Assembly: GCA_902587295.1 (NCBI GenBank)
Contig: CACIKS010000008.1
Coordinates: forward strand, 1 to 41,179
Length of the DNA stretch: 41,179 nt
From: an uncultured Pelagibacteraceae bacterium
GTDB lineage: Bacteria > Pseudomonadota > Alphaproteobacteria > Pelagibacterales > Pelagibacteraceae
Reading direction: 5' to 3'
Shown: in pieces, positions 24,162 through 33,152 of the stretch
How positions within the stretch are numbered: the first letter of the stretch is position 1
How the letters are laid out: each line of letters starts with the position of its first letter
The notes under the pieces: model-generated
What the model was told of the DNA's origin: nothing
Database searches by the model: none
What the model saw: only the letters and a program-made list of their open reading frames with translations
Translations under genes and position numbers: made by a program

Positions 24162-24200
24162 AAAAAAAATTATATCATTTTAAAGAATATGTAAATAAAT

Positions 24201-24818
24201 TTAATATTGTACTGGCTCATTGTCTACTGAGTACCATAAAGCCATTACTGCTAGAGTACAGAATGGTGAAAATTTTTTTTGAAGTTTTTTCACAAAAGAT
24301 TTTGGAGGTAGATATTTCTTATGATAATTGTTTGAAATTGCCCTTAATAAGCCTATATCCTGGACTGGCCATATATTTGGTCTATTGTAAAAAAATATAA
24401 GAACCATTTCACTTGACCATCTTCCTATTTGTCTTAAAGATGACAAATAGTTTATTGCATCCTCATCAGACATTTTTTTGATTAATTTAGGATCAAATGA
24501 TTTATTTAAAATTTTTTCTGCTAAGCTTTTTATACCTTTGGCCTTCATTCTGCTAAGACCGCACTTTCTTAAATCAGATATAGATAATTTTGAAATAGTT
24601 TTTGGTTTAATTTTGCTTTTACACTTTTTTTCAAATTTTAGAAAAACAGAATCTGCAGCCGAAACTGATATTTGCTGTGAGATTATAGATCTGCATAATG
24701 AATAAAAAAAATTATTTCTTGAAGTTAAATGGCCTTTGTAGACTCTAAGAAGTTTTTTTATTACCTTATCTCTTCTAGAGAGATGACTTTTTCCTTTATT
24801 CCACCACTTAGGTTTCAT
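24201..24818 (-). CDS. DNA-3-methyladenine glycosylase II (AlkA-like)
   Basis: 205-aa HhH-GPD base-excision enzyme. The helix-hairpin-helix reads LSSLRQIGRWSSEM (125-138), followed by WPVQDIGLLRAI with the catalytic D154. The early SIISQQIS segment is typical of the superfamily. No iron-sulfur Cys cluster is present, so it is AlkA-like rather than Nth. It is short because the extra N-terminal domain of E. coli AlkA is absent, which is common in other bacteria. The start overlaps the exporter gene's end by 11 bp. Confidence 0.86.
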   Translation of the reverse strand: MKPKWWNKGKSHLSRRDKVIKKLLRVYKGHLTSRNNFFYSLCRSIISQQISVSAADSVFLKFEKKCKSKIKPKTISKLSISDLRKCGLSRMKAKGIKSLAEKILNKSFDPKLIKKMSDEDAINYLSSLRQIGRWSSEMVLIFFYNRPNIWPVQDIGLLRAISNNYHKKYLPPKSFVKKLQKKFSPFCTLAVMALWYSVDNEPVQY

Positions 24819-25692
24819 ATCTTGGAGGAACTACTTGTTTTTTTAAAGTTTCTTCTCTTCTAAAGATTATATAAGAACCAACAACGATGAACAAAGCACC
24901 AATTAAAGTTGATGTTTTCAGTGCTTCGTCAAATAAAAAATACCCAGCAGTTGCTGCAAAAACTAGTGATAGATACTTTATAGGAGTTACTAACCCAGTG
25001 TCTGCCATACGTAATGATTGGGTGAGAAGTATGTTGGCATATCCGCCGGCTAATCCTAATACAACAAATAAAAATGCTTCATAAAAATTCGGCCAAACCC
25101 ATCCATCAACTATTGTTGCTAATCCAATTAACATTGATAAAAGGGAAAAGTAAAAAGCTATTAAATAATTTGGCTCTGTTTTCGATAAGGATTTAATAGA
25201 TAGTGCCACTTGCGCAAAACCAAATGCAAAAATTAATGGCATAAAATAAAAATAGTTAAATTCATTAAAAGTTGGTTTAATAATAATTATACCACCAATT
25301 ATTCCAAGAATAATTGCTGAAATCCTTTTCATTCTTATTTTTTCTCCAAGAAAAAGTGCTGATAAAATAGTTACAAAAACAGGACCAAGAAAAGTCAAAG
25401 AAATACAATCAGCTAACTCAACATTTCTTAGACCTATGAACAAGGCTATAATTGCTACTGCACCCCAAGTTGCTCGCCAAGCATGGAGTCCGGGTCTTTT
25501 TGTTTTATAAAAAGTAAAAATTTTTTCTTTAGGAATTAATAGAAAAATGGGTATCATTCCAAAGAAAAAACGCATAAAAAGCACTTGGCCAAACGGAGCA
25601 TCTTTCAAATACTTAACAATTATATCCATTACACTGAAACAAGCTACACTTGCGATCATATAGAGAATTGCTAATTGAGATTTTGTGAGCAT
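24808..25692 (-). CDS. EamA/DMT family transporter
   Basis: Ten-helix inner-membrane protein, about 294 aa, made of two EamA repeats (beginning near residues 5 and 145 of the chosen protein). Typical segments are FSVMDIIVKYL, FMRFFFGMIP and, in the second half, YLSLVFAATAGYFLFDEAL. It exports or takes up small metabolites of unknown type. I chose the ATG at 25692, with AAAGGTAG just upstream, over one at 25722 that lacks a ribosome-binding site. It is divergent from msrA. Confidence 0.86.
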   Translation of the reverse strand: MLTKSQLAILYMIASVACFSVMDIIVKYLKDAPFGQVLFMRFFFGMIPIFLLIPKEKIFTFYKTKRPGLHAWRATWGAVAIIALFIGLRNVELADCISLTFLGPVFVTILSALFLGEKIRMKRISAIILGIIGGIIIIKPTFNEFNYFYFMPLIFAFGFAQVALSIKSLSKTEPNYLIAFYFSLLSMLIGLATIVDGWVWPNFYEAFLFVVLGLAGGYANILLTQSLRMADTGLVTPIKYLSLVFAATAGYFLFDEALKTSTLIGALFIVVGSYIIFRREETLKKQVVPPRYET

Positions 25693-25739
25693 TTTACTAC
25701 CTTTAATTAATTGTAATAACATATTAGAATTTTATAATA

Positions 25740-26192
25740 ATGAAAACTGCTTATTTTTCTCTTGGATGTTTTTGGAGCCCTCAACTGGAGTTTGAAAAAA
25801 TAAATGGAGTTAAAAAAACTGAAGTAGGATATTGTGGCGGAGATGACCCAAATACAACCTACGAAAAAGTTTGCTCAGGTTCAACAAACCACGCTGAGAC
25901 TGTTAAAGTCGATTTTGACGAAAATATTGTTTCGTACGAGGAACTTGTAAGATTTTTTTTTAAAATTCATAATCCTACTGAACTTAATAGACAAGGACCC
26001 GATATTGGAACTCAATATAGGTCTGAAATTTTTTATAGTGATGAAAATCAAAAAAAAATTGCTGAAAAAATTAAAGTGGAGTTTAATGATAAACTAAAAG
26101 GTAAAATCGTTACTAATATTTCTAAGGAAAAACTTTATCAACCTGCTGAGGCGTATCATCAATATTATTTAAAACGTAAAGGATTTTTATGA
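25740..26192 (+). CDS. msrA: Peptide methionine-S-sulfoxide reductase MsrA
   Basis: 150-aa protein that repairs oxidised methionine. The catalytic Cys is C10 in the GCFW motif, and GYCGG, YEKVCSGSTNHAE and IGTQYRSEIFY are canonical. It ends soon after AEAYHQYY, so the usual C-terminal resolving Cys found in some members is absent; C32 or C49-type residues or thioredoxin could reduce it. First of a four-gene chain joined by ATGA or TAATG overlaps: msrA, sulfurtransferase, RND adaptor, RND pump. Confidence 0.95.
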   Translation: MKTAYFSLGCFWSPQLEFEKINGVKKTEVGYCGGDDPNTTYEKVCSGSTNHAETVKVDFDENIVSYEELVRFFFKIHNPTELNRQGPDIGTQYRSEIFYSDENQKKIAEKIKVEFNDKLKGKIVTNISKEKLYQPAEAYHQYYLKRKGFL

Positions 26193-27028
26193 GTTTAGTT
26201 ACAACAGACTGGCTTGAAAAGAATTTAAATACAGTGAGGATATTTGATGCAAGTTGGCATATGCCATCCTCAAAAAGAAATGCAAAAAAGGAATTTGAGG
26301 AAAAACATATAAAAGGTGCTTTGTTTTGGGATGTTGATCAGCATAGTGATAAGGACTCGCCTTATCCTCATATGATGTCAAATTCGGATTATTGGAACAG
26401 AATGCTTTGGTCTTTTGGAATTCAAAACAATGATCATATAATTGTTTACGACTATAGTGATACATATAGCTCTTGTAGATTATGGTTTTCTTTAAAATAT
26501 TTTGGACATAAAAAAGTTTCTGTTTTAGATGGAGGTATGAAAAAATGGTTAAGTGAGAATAGACCTACAAGTAAAGTGGTGGATACCAATTTTGGTAAAT
26601 TTAGTAATATAGAAAAATTAAATCCCGAGAATAAATATAAGGTCAAGGAAAATAGTGAATGGATTAAAAATAAAAAACAAATTGATGATAATATTAAAAG
26701 TAAAATTTTTCAAACAGTTGACGCCAGAAGTCGGGAAAGGTTTGATGGAAAGATGGATGAACCTCGTCCTGGTTTAAAAAAAGGGTGTATATTAGGATCT
26801 AAAAATATCCCGTTCAAGGATTGTATTAATTCTAAAACAAATACTTTCAAAACAAAAAATGAATTAAGCGAAATTTTCAAAGTAAATGAGGTAGATATAT
26901 CAAGACCCATAGTTTTTACATGTGGTTCGGGAATGACTGCTTGCGTTTTAGGTCTAGCATATTCTCTGATAAGTGATAAAAATGCTGTGATTTATGATGG
27001 TTCGTGGTCGGAGTATGGAAAAAAATGA
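26189..27028 (+). CDS. sseA: 3-mercaptopyruvate/thiosulfate sulfurtransferase (tandem rhodanese)
   Basis: 279 aa with two rhodanese domains; only the second has the active Cys, C245 in CGSGMTA. The segment DASWHMPSSKRNA near the N-terminus and the active loop match mercaptopyruvate sulfurtransferases, which move sulfur from 3-mercaptopyruvate to an acceptor such as thioredoxin or cyanide. Translationally coupled to msrA (ATGA) and to the RND adaptor (ATGA). The exact donor is inferred. Confidence 0.9.
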   Translation: MSLVTTDWLEKNLNTVRIFDASWHMPSSKRNAKKEFEEKHIKGALFWDVDQHSDKDSPYPHMMSNSDYWNRMLWSFGIQNNDHIIVYDYSDTYSSCRLWFSLKYFGHKKVSVLDGGMKKWLSENRPTSKVVDTNFGKFSNIEKLNPENKYKVKENSEWIKNKKQIDDNIKSKIFQTVDARSRERFDGKMDEPRPGLKKGCILGSKNIPFKDCINSKTNTFKTKNELSEIFKVNEVDISRPIVFTCGSGMTACVLGLAYSLISDKNAVIYDGSWSEYGKK

Positions 27029-27891
27029 AAAGGTCTAAAAAAGTAACTATAGGTATTATAATATTTTTCATCATTGTTGCTACCGTTATTGGCGGCAGGA
27101 CAGCAATGGGATTATATTTTAAAAAGAAATTTGGAAATAGACCTCCGCCAGGTATTGTTATAGAGGTTGTATCTAAAAAAAATTTTAGCCAGACTATTGA
27201 AAGTTATTGTACTGCCCTTAGCAGTAAATCTAAATCCTTTAAAATTAACAAAAGTGAACTTTTAGAACCAATAAAATCGGGATTAAAAGTTAAAAAAGGA
27301 GAAATAATTGCCAAATTGACATCAAAAAATATTTTAGCGCCTTTTTCGGGTAAACTTGGAACAAGAGGTATTTCAAGCACAACTTTGGGAACAAATTCTA
27401 TAATGTTAACTCTTGATGACACAGGTAATATTCTTTGTGATTTACAAATACCCGAGGTATATGCGGGCGTTTTAGAAAAAGGACTTAAGGTTAGTGGAAG
27501 ATTTTCAGCCTACAAAGAAAAAGAGTATGCTGGAGTAATACAGTCAGTTACTTCAAGAATCGACGCTCAAACACGTTCTATTTTAGTTAGAGCAAAAATT
27601 AAAAATGAAAATAATGAAATTTTACCCGGTTCACTTTTAGAAATCGGAGTAAATTATAATAGTGGAGAAGCCTTAAGTATTCCTGATACTAGTGTGATGT
27701 TAGAAGGAAACAAAGCTTATGTATATAAAGTTTCAAAAGAAAATATTGCTAACAAAACCGAGGTTTCTATTGGTCTTAGAAATAAGGGGAACTTACAAGT
27801 TTTATCTGGTCTTGATGAAGGGGATATTATAGTGGCAGAAGGTCTTAAAAAAGTTAGACCAAAAGGAAAGATTAAACCAATTAATAAATAA
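27025..27891 (+). CDS. RND efflux periplasmic adaptor (membrane fusion protein)
   Basis: 288 aa: one N-terminal membrane anchor (residues 8-29), split lipoyl half-motifs, a shortened hairpin and a beta-barrel domain (VSGRFSAYKEKEYAGVIQSV, RTRSILVRAKI-type RSILVRAKI). The alpha-helical hairpin is much shorter than in AcrA. I chose the ATG at 27025, which overlaps the sulfurtransferase stop, over one at 27004. Stop and next start overlap as TAATG. Partner of the RND pump behind it; no outer-membrane channel gene is present in the window. Confidence 0.88.
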   Translation: MKRSKKVTIGIIIFFIIVATVIGGRTAMGLYFKKKFGNRPPPGIVIEVVSKKNFSQTIESYCTALSSKSKSFKINKSELLEPIKSGLKVKKGEIIAKLTSKNILAPFSGKLGTRGISSTTLGTNSIMLTLDDTGNILCDLQIPEVYAGVLEKGLKVSGRFSAYKEKEYAGVIQSVTSRIDAQTRSILVRAKIKNENNEILPGSLLEIGVNYNSGEALSIPDTSVMLEGNKAYVYKVSKENIANKTEVSIGLRNKGNLQVLSGLDEGDIIVAEGLKKVRPKGKIKPINK

Positions 27892-30800
27892 TGTATATAA
27901 CTGAACTAAGTATTAGAAGACCAGTTGTCGCTTGGGTTTTATCGCTTATTTTAATTGTCTTTGGAATTTTTGTTTTTTCAAAATTACCTGTTCGTGAACT
28001 TCCTTCGGGTATTCAACCGCCTGTTGTTCAGGTAAAAGTAGATTATAAGTCAGCTTCTGCAGATATAATTGACGAAGAAGTTACTACTAAGATTGAGGAA
28101 GTAATAGGAGGGGCTGAGGGAATTAAAAATATTGATGCTAAATCTGAATATGGAAAAAGCACAATAAATATTGAATTCGATCCAGAAATTGATCTTGATG
28201 ATGCCGCAAATGATGTTAGAGAACGAGTTGCTAGAGTTGTAGATAATTTACCATCCGAATCTAGCCCTCCTCAAATATTAAAGCAGGCTGCAGGATTCAC
28301 AACAACTTTATGGATTTCTCTATCATCTAAAACTTGGAGTGATTTAGAATTAGGAGATTACGTTGATCGATACTTGATTGACCAATTTTCCTCGATTCGT
28401 AACGTGGGTAGAGTAAGAACTGGAGGTTTAAGGGAGTTAAGCGTTAGGGTTTGGATTGACCCAATAAAATTAGCAGCTAATAATTTGACAGTTCAAGAAG
28501 TTGAACAGGCTGTTAGGAATGAAAATATAAGTTTACCCTCAGGAAGCTTAGAGTCTGCAAATATTGATCTTACACTTAATTTGGATAAATCTTATAACGA
28601 TTTAGAGAAGCTTAAGCAGCTTCCAATCAAAAAAAATAGAAATAGTTTGGTAAGGCTGTCAGAGGTTGCGAATATAGAGTTTGGTCCAGTTTCAGAAAAA
28701 GCGGTATTTAGGACTCAAAGCAAAGAGTCCTTAAACTTAAACACAGTAGGTATTGGTATTTATGCAAGAAGCGGAGCCTCAACAGTTGAATTGGCTAAAG
28801 AAATTAAAAAAAAAATTGAGGAAATCAAACCCAACCTTCCTGAAGGTTTAGAGCTGGAAATAGCGTTCTCGAGAGCAACTTATATCAAATCAGCAATAAA
28901 TGAAGTTTATAAAACATTGATTATTGCATTTATTTTGGTTGTTGCAATTATCTATTTATTTCTTGGGAACTTAAAAGCAGTAATTGTACCTGCCATAGCC
29001 TTACCAGTAAGTTTAATTGCAACTTTTCTAGGTCTTTATATTTTTGATTTATCTATAAATATATTTGTTTTATTAAGTTTTATTCTTGCAATAGGAATAA
29101 TTACTGATGACTCGGTAATAATGACCGATGCAATATATAGGAGGATAGAATCAGGGGAAAATTCATTAGTTGCAGCTTATAAAGGATCAAAACAGATTAC
29201 TTTTGCGATTATTGCAACTACATTAATTCTGGTGGCAGTTTTTTTGCCACTAATTTTTATTGAAGGAATTGCTGGAACATTATTTAGAGAAACAGCAATC
29301 GCTTTGAGTTTTGCAATAGTTATTTCCTCATTTGTTGCATTAACATTATCTCCAATGCTGGGAAGCAAATTTTTAATTAAAAAACCAAAGACAAATTATT
29401 TTGTTATTAAATTTGACAAATTTTTCAAAGGCTTTTTAAGTTTTTACAGTGATACGCTTAAGTTTTGGTTAAATAAGCAAAAGATGGTCATAGTATTTAT
29501 AATATTTATGATAATTGGTTCGGGATTACTATATAATTTCACAAAAAAAGAATTGCTTCCGATGGAAGATAGAGGGGCATATTTAGTAATAGGATTCACT
29601 GATGAAGGAAGTTCCTTTCAATATACACAAAATCGTGCAGAGGATGTAGAAAAAAGACTTATACCTTTGTTGCAAAATGATAAAAGTCCATACAAAAAAC
29701 TACTGGTAATTACTCCAGGATTTGGTTCGGACAATAGTTTCTTAATAATCGCTTTATTAGATAATTGGAAAAATAGAGGTGAGAATTCTCAAATAATTAT
29801 GAGAAAAGCTATAGGTAAAATTGTAACCGTTCCTCAAACTTTAGCATTTCCGATATCTCCGCAAGCTATTCGAGTATCAAATTATAATAAACCTATCCAA
29901 ATGGTTATATATGGAAATACATATGAAGAATTAGAGCAAACTCAATCTAAGGTGATGGGAATTTTATATAAAAATAAAAACTTATCTAGAATTGAGTCTG
30001 ATTATACTAGGAATAAACCTGAGGTTAAACTAATTATAAATAAGAATAAAGCTAAAGACTTAGGCATATCAATTCAATCAATAGGTCAAAGTTTAGAAAC
30101 TTTATATGGGGGAAAAAATGTAACCACTTTTAATAAGCTTGGTAAGGGCTATCCTATAATCTTTAAGACCTATCTAGAAGATAGAAGAGATAAAGAGAGT
30201 TTAAGCAAAGTGTTTGTTAGATCAACAACGACTGGGAAATTAGTTTCTTTGGCAAATTTAGTCGAATTGAAAGAGGTTGGTTCTTCCAATAAATTGTCAA
30301 GATATAATAGGCAAAGAGCTATTACTATATCTGCAAATATAAGTGAAAATTACACATTAACTGAAGCAATAAAATATTTAGAGGAAACGATGTCAAGAGT
30401 TGCACCCGAAAAGCAAATAACTTGGAAAGGAAAATCAGAGGAACTAAAGGAAACCAGCAACGAACTATACATAATTTTTGCATTAGCTCTTTTAACAGCT
30501 TTTCTCGTAATGGCTGCAACTTTTAACTCATTCGTTCATCCATTTATAATAATGCTTACTGTTCCTCTTGCTGTTTTTGGTGGGCTTGTTTTTATATTAT
30601 TTTTGAATAGTTCAATAAATATCTTTTCACAGATTGCTCTAATAATTTTAATTGGAATAAGTACAAAGAATTCTATATTAATAGTAGACTATGCTAATCA
30701 ATTAAGAACTCTTGGAAAAAACATTCAAACAGCTGTTGAGGAAGCTTGCACACTAAGATTTAGACCGATCATAATGACATCCCTAAGCACTATGATTGCA

Positions 30801-31004
30801 ATGATTCCGTTGTGTATAGGTAATATAGGGCCAGGAGCTGGTGAGGGATCGAGGCTTGCGGTAGGATCCTGTATTCTAGGTGGTACACTGATATCAACGT
30901 TCTTTACATTATATGTAACACCCACGATGTATTTAATTTTAGCTAAAAATACAAAAAGAATTGATGCTGTTGATTTAAAACTCAAAAAAGAACTTAATAA
31001 ATAA
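27891..31004 (+). CDS. RND family efflux pump (AcrB/MdtF-like inner-membrane subunit)
   Basis: 1037 aa, standard length for hydrophobe/amphiphile RND pumps. Twelve membrane helices, with large periplasmic loops after TM1 and TM7. The proton-relay residues are kept: the Asp pair in GIITDDSVIMTDA (TM4) and the Lys in GISTKNSILIVDYA (TM10). Motifs such as SIRRPVVAWV at the N-terminus and LPVRELPSGIQPP are typical. Coupled to its adaptor by TAATG and converges with the transglycosylase gene over 11 bp. Substrate unknown. Confidence 0.94.
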   Translation: MYITELSIRRPVVAWVLSLILIVFGIFVFSKLPVRELPSGIQPPVVQVKVDYKSASADIIDEEVTTKIEEVIGGAEGIKNIDAKSEYGKSTINIEFDPEIDLDDAANDVRERVARVVDNLPSESSPPQILKQAAGFTTTLWISLSSKTWSDLELGDYVDRYLIDQFSSIRNVGRVRTGGLRELSVRVWIDPIKLAANNLTVQEVEQAVRNENISLPSGSLESANIDLTLNLDKSYNDLEKLKQLPIKKNRNSLVRLSEVANIEFGPVSEKAVFRTQSKESLNLNTVGIGIYARSGASTVELAKEIKKKIEEIKPNLPEGLELEIAFSRATYIKSAINEVYKTLIIAFILVVAIIYLFLGNLKAVIVPAIALPVSLIATFLGLYIFDLSINIFVLLSFILAIGIITDDSVIMTDAIYRRIESGENSLVAAYKGSKQITFAIIATTLILVAVFLPLIFIEGIAGTLFRETAIALSFAIVISSFVALTLSPMLGSKFLIKKPKTNYFVIKFDKFFKGFLSFYSDTLKFWLNKQKMVIVFIIFMIIGSGLLYNFTKKELLPMEDRGAYLVIGFTDEGSSFQYTQNRAEDVEKRLIPLLQNDKSPYKKLLVITPGFGSDNSFLIIALLDNWKNRGENSQIIMRKAIGKIVTVPQTLAFPISPQAIRVSNYNKPIQMVIYGNTYEELEQTQSKVMGILYKNKNLSRIESDYTRNKPEVKLIINKNKAKDLGISIQSIGQSLETLYGGKNVTTFNKLGKGYPIIFKTYLEDRRDKESLSKVFVRSTTTGKLVSLANLVELKEVGSSNKLSRYNRQRAITISANISENYTLTEAIKYLEETMSRVAPEKQITWKGKSEELKETSNELYIIFALALLTAFLVMAATFNSFVHPFIIMLTVPLAVFGGLVFILFLNSSINIFSQIALIILIGISTKNSILIVDYANQLRTLGKNIQTAVEEACTLRFRPIIMTSLSTMIAMIPLCIGNIGPGAGEGSRLAVGSCILGGTLISTFFTLYVTPTMYLILAKNTKRIDAVDLKLKKELNK

Positions 31005-31593
31005 TATATTTTTTTCTATTCAGACTATCTCTACAGACTGTAAGTTGTTTTCTGTAAGTAGAGGCAATATCTTTTGTAGATTTCGCGTATATGATTGCTT
31101 TTTTGTCCTTTGCATAGTTCTTATAATCGCCCCACCCTTTGTAATAAGCTAAATATTGTCGGTACGCATCATTCTTAGGTATTTTCAATAATTTGTGGGT
31201 CTTGTTCACGTACCAACCCACGAAATCTACACTCGATTTGAAACTTGTTCTTAGAGCTAATTTGTTTCCGGTTTCTTTTTTATATTGTTCCCAAGTACCT
31301 TTTATAGCTTGGGAGTAACCAAAGGAGCTAGATTTGCGTTTGTATGGGATAACTTTGAATAATTTGTGACGAGGAGGTTTAGCTAAAAAATTGAAATCTG
31401 ATTCTTTTTTTATAAATGCTAACTGAATATAAACTGGAACACCCCACTTCTCTTCTACCTTTTTAGTATGTTTGTACCACAAATATCGATCTTCAAATAT
31501 TGCGCAACTATTTTTTGTATTTTTTGGGACAGAAGAACAAGCAGCAAGAAAGAATAATAAAGTTAATAAATATAGATTTGTTTTTCGAATCAC
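30994..31593 (-). CDS. Lytic transglycosylase-like lipoprotein (SLT domain)
   Basis: 199 aa, with a lipobox LAAC (Cys19), so attached to a membrane on the periplasmic side. The SLT fold is seen in FIKKESDF (catalytic Glu), SSFGYSQAIKGTW and the later YLAYYKGWGDYKNY. It would cut peptidoglycan glycan strands. The start is GTG at 31593; no ATG gives a signal sequence. It is the last gene of the cutA-VanZ-zeta-nuclease-SLT minus-strand run and converges with the RND pump. Confidence 0.84.
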   Translation of the reverse strand: MIRKTNLYLLTLLFFLAACSSVPKNTKNSCAIFEDRYLWYKHTKKVEEKWGVPVYIQLAFIKKESDFNFLAKPPRHKLFKVIPYKRKSSSFGYSQAIKGTWEQYKKETGNKLALRTSFKSSVDFVGWYVNKTHKLLKIPKNDAYRQYLAYYKGWGDYKNYAKDKKAIIYAKSTKDIASTYRKQLTVCRDSLNRKKYIIY

Positions 31594-31607
31594 CTAAACA
31601 TTATAAA

Positions 31608-32162
31608 TTATTTATTTTTTCTTCTCCATTGTTCCGGTCTTTCAAATTCACCTCGCCACACTCCATTTTTATTTGTTTTAGCTTCTTCCTCAAATTCTAT
31701 AAACAATTTAGAATACCTATTATATGCAACAGCATATCCATTTCTTACCATCCATGCATTTAATGTAAAATCATTGATTGGCATTAGTAAATCATTGTGT
31801 TCGACGGCACATATACCTAATATTCTTTTATATCTATCTTTTCCTTTTGTAATACACCAAACTTCATTATTAGGTTCATATTTTACATTAAGATTTTTTG
31901 GCTTAGGCAGTTTTTCTAAAATTGCCCTTTCTAATGCCTTTTTACTTTCTATCCCACAATTATAATTTTTTTTAAATTCATTTTTACAAATTTGATTCAT
32001 TTCTGGCGCATCAATCCCCCATAATCTAATTTTTTGATTTTTAATTACAATTGAATCGCCGTCTACAATTCTTAGTTTTCCATAAATAAATTCTTCGGCG
32101 CTGGCAAAAGATTTTAAAAATAATATTAAACTAAATAAAATCAGACTTAGCTTTTTCATCAT
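31608..32162 (-). CDS. Thermonuclease-like (SNase) secreted protein
   Basis: 184 aa with a signal peptide (about residues 1-22). The staphylococcal-nuclease fold shows VDGDSI, IRLWGIDAPE, a central DRYKRILGIC with the catalytic Arg region, and NAWMVRNGYAVAYNRYS. The C-terminal GVWRGEFERPEQWRR is standard for this branch. It would act on nucleic acids in the periplasm, or serve a non-nuclease role. Two successive ATGs (32162, 32159) compete; the first is listed. It begins 32 bp inside the zeta gene. Confidence 0.86.
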   Translation of the reverse strand: MMKKLSLILFSLILFLKSFASAEEFIYGKLRIVDGDSIVIKNQKIRLWGIDAPEMNQICKNEFKKNYNCGIESKKALERAILEKLPKPKNLNVKYEPNNEVWCITKGKDRYKRILGICAVEHNDLLMPINDFTLNAWMVRNGYAVAYNRYSKLFIEFEEEAKTNKNGVWRGEFERPEQWRRKNK

Positions 32163-32439
32163 ACTCTTTCATTTTGTTTCTTATGTCTTCATCTGAAACA
32201 CTATGATCTTTTAAATCTGCTTTTATTTTTCTAAAAACATCTTCATCGCCTGCCTCTTGGAAATCTGCTTTTATAACTGATTGAATATATTCTTTTTCTT
32301 TCTCTGCATCATAACCAAGTTTTTGTGATACCCACTGACCAAGATATTTATTTCGTTTTGATGCAACCTTAAACTTTAATTCTTCGTCGTGAGCAAATTT
32401 TTTCTCAAAAGATTTTTTTCGTTCGTCAAATTTTTCCAT
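32131..32439 (-). CDS. F1-ATPase inhibitor zeta subunit (DUF1476)
   Basis: 102-aa helical protein. FDERKKSFEKKFAHDEELKFK at the N-terminus and the RNKYLGQWVSQKLG segment are the DUF1476 signature. In alphaproteobacteria such as Paracoccus this protein blocks reverse rotation of the F1F0 ATP synthase. It overlaps the VanZ-like gene by 14 bp upstream and the thermonuclease gene by 32 bp downstream. The family is essentially limited to Alphaproteobacteria, which supports the assignment of the source organism. Confidence 0.92.
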   Translation of the reverse strand: MEKFDERKKSFEKKFAHDEELKFKVASKRNKYLGQWVSQKLGYDAEKEKEYIQSVIKADFQEAGDEDVFRKIKADLKDHSVSDEDIRNKMKEYDEKAKSDFI

Positions 32440-32824
32440 TTTTAAATTTTTTATAAATTAATATTATAACAATAGCTGACAATGTTCCAAGTAAATTTGC
32501 AATAACATCTAAATATTGAAAAGATCTATTGGGAATGAACAAATGAGACAATTCTAATGATAAAGATATAGCTATTAAAAAAATCAAATTTTGTTTAAAA
32601 CTTTTTTGCCCCATATAAGTCAAGAGACCAAGTAATGACAAATAAAAAAAAGCCAATGCGTGATTAATAGATGTGCCTAAAGGATTTGGAATTAAATCTA
32701 GTTGTCTTGTAAAATCTCCATAAAGAAAATATCCGATTATACTTCCTGGAAATAGATACAGAACTAATAGCCCCATAAGAGAGAAATAATATAGGTAAGT
32801 AATTATACGGATTTTATAATCCAT
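32426..32824 (-). CDS. VanZ-like membrane protein
   Basis: 132 aa with four predicted membrane helices (about residues 8-30, 48-68, 75-92 and 105-125). The motif NHALAFFYLSLLGL followed by ELSHLFIPNRSFQYLDVIANLLG is the VanZ signature (E..H and D..N). Members include teicoplanin-resistance VanZ, but most have no known role. It overlaps cutA by 22 bp upstream. Confidence 0.84.
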   Translation of the reverse strand: MDYKIRIITYLYYFSLMGLLVLYLFPGSIIGYFLYGDFTRQLDLIPNPLGTSINHALAFFYLSLLGLLTYMGQKSFKQNLIFLIAISLSLELSHLFIPNRSFQYLDVIANLLGTLSAIVIILIYKKFKNGKI

Positions 32825-33117
32825 TTTAAAAAATCTACATTCCCATTTTTTATATCAAAAAAAATAACGCAAGGAACTTCATAGCTGTGTAATTTCTTGA
32901 CACTCTGAATAACTTTTTGAACATTTTTATTCATTGTTTTTCCGACAATTAAAACCTCTTTTTCTTTTGTTATTTTTCCTTTCCAGTTAAAAACTGAGTC
33001 AACATTTTGGATAATATTTGCACAGGCTACGAGTTTCTTTTTTACAAGTAATTCAGCTATTTTGTGTGCTTCTTTTTTCTTTGAGCAGGTTATGTAAAAG
33101 AATTTAATACCCTTCAT
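32803..33117 (-). CDS. cutA: Divalent-cation tolerance protein CutA
   Basis: 104-aa trimeric ferredoxin-like protein. Typical segments are VACANIIQNVDSVFNWKGKI and EVPCVIFFDI near the C-terminus. CutA1 proteins bind copper and have been linked to metal tolerance, though their role is unclear in general. First gene of a minus-strand run of five with overlapping or nearly touching ends. It starts 35 bp from the divergent gpmA, so the promoters share this AT-rich gap, which holds a near-perfect AT palindrome at 33129-33145. Confidence 0.93.
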   Translation of the reverse strand: MKGIKFFYITCSKKKEAHKIAELLVKKKLVACANIIQNVDSVFNWKGKITKEKEVLIVGKTMNKNVQKVIQSVKKLHSYEVPCVIFFDIKNGNVDFLKWIIKSV

Positions 33118-33152
33118 ATAATTTTTTTAATATATTAAATATATTATATTCA

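Noticed and set aside
31593-33117. Link between zeta inhibitor and the thermonuclease as one functional module
   Set aside because: Overlaps are typical of this compact genome and the families are unrelated; proximity alone is not enough.
33129-33145. AT palindrome between cutA and gpmA as an operator
   Set aside because: It consists only of A and T in a genome of this composition, so it can arise by chance; noted in the cutA entry but not called as a site.
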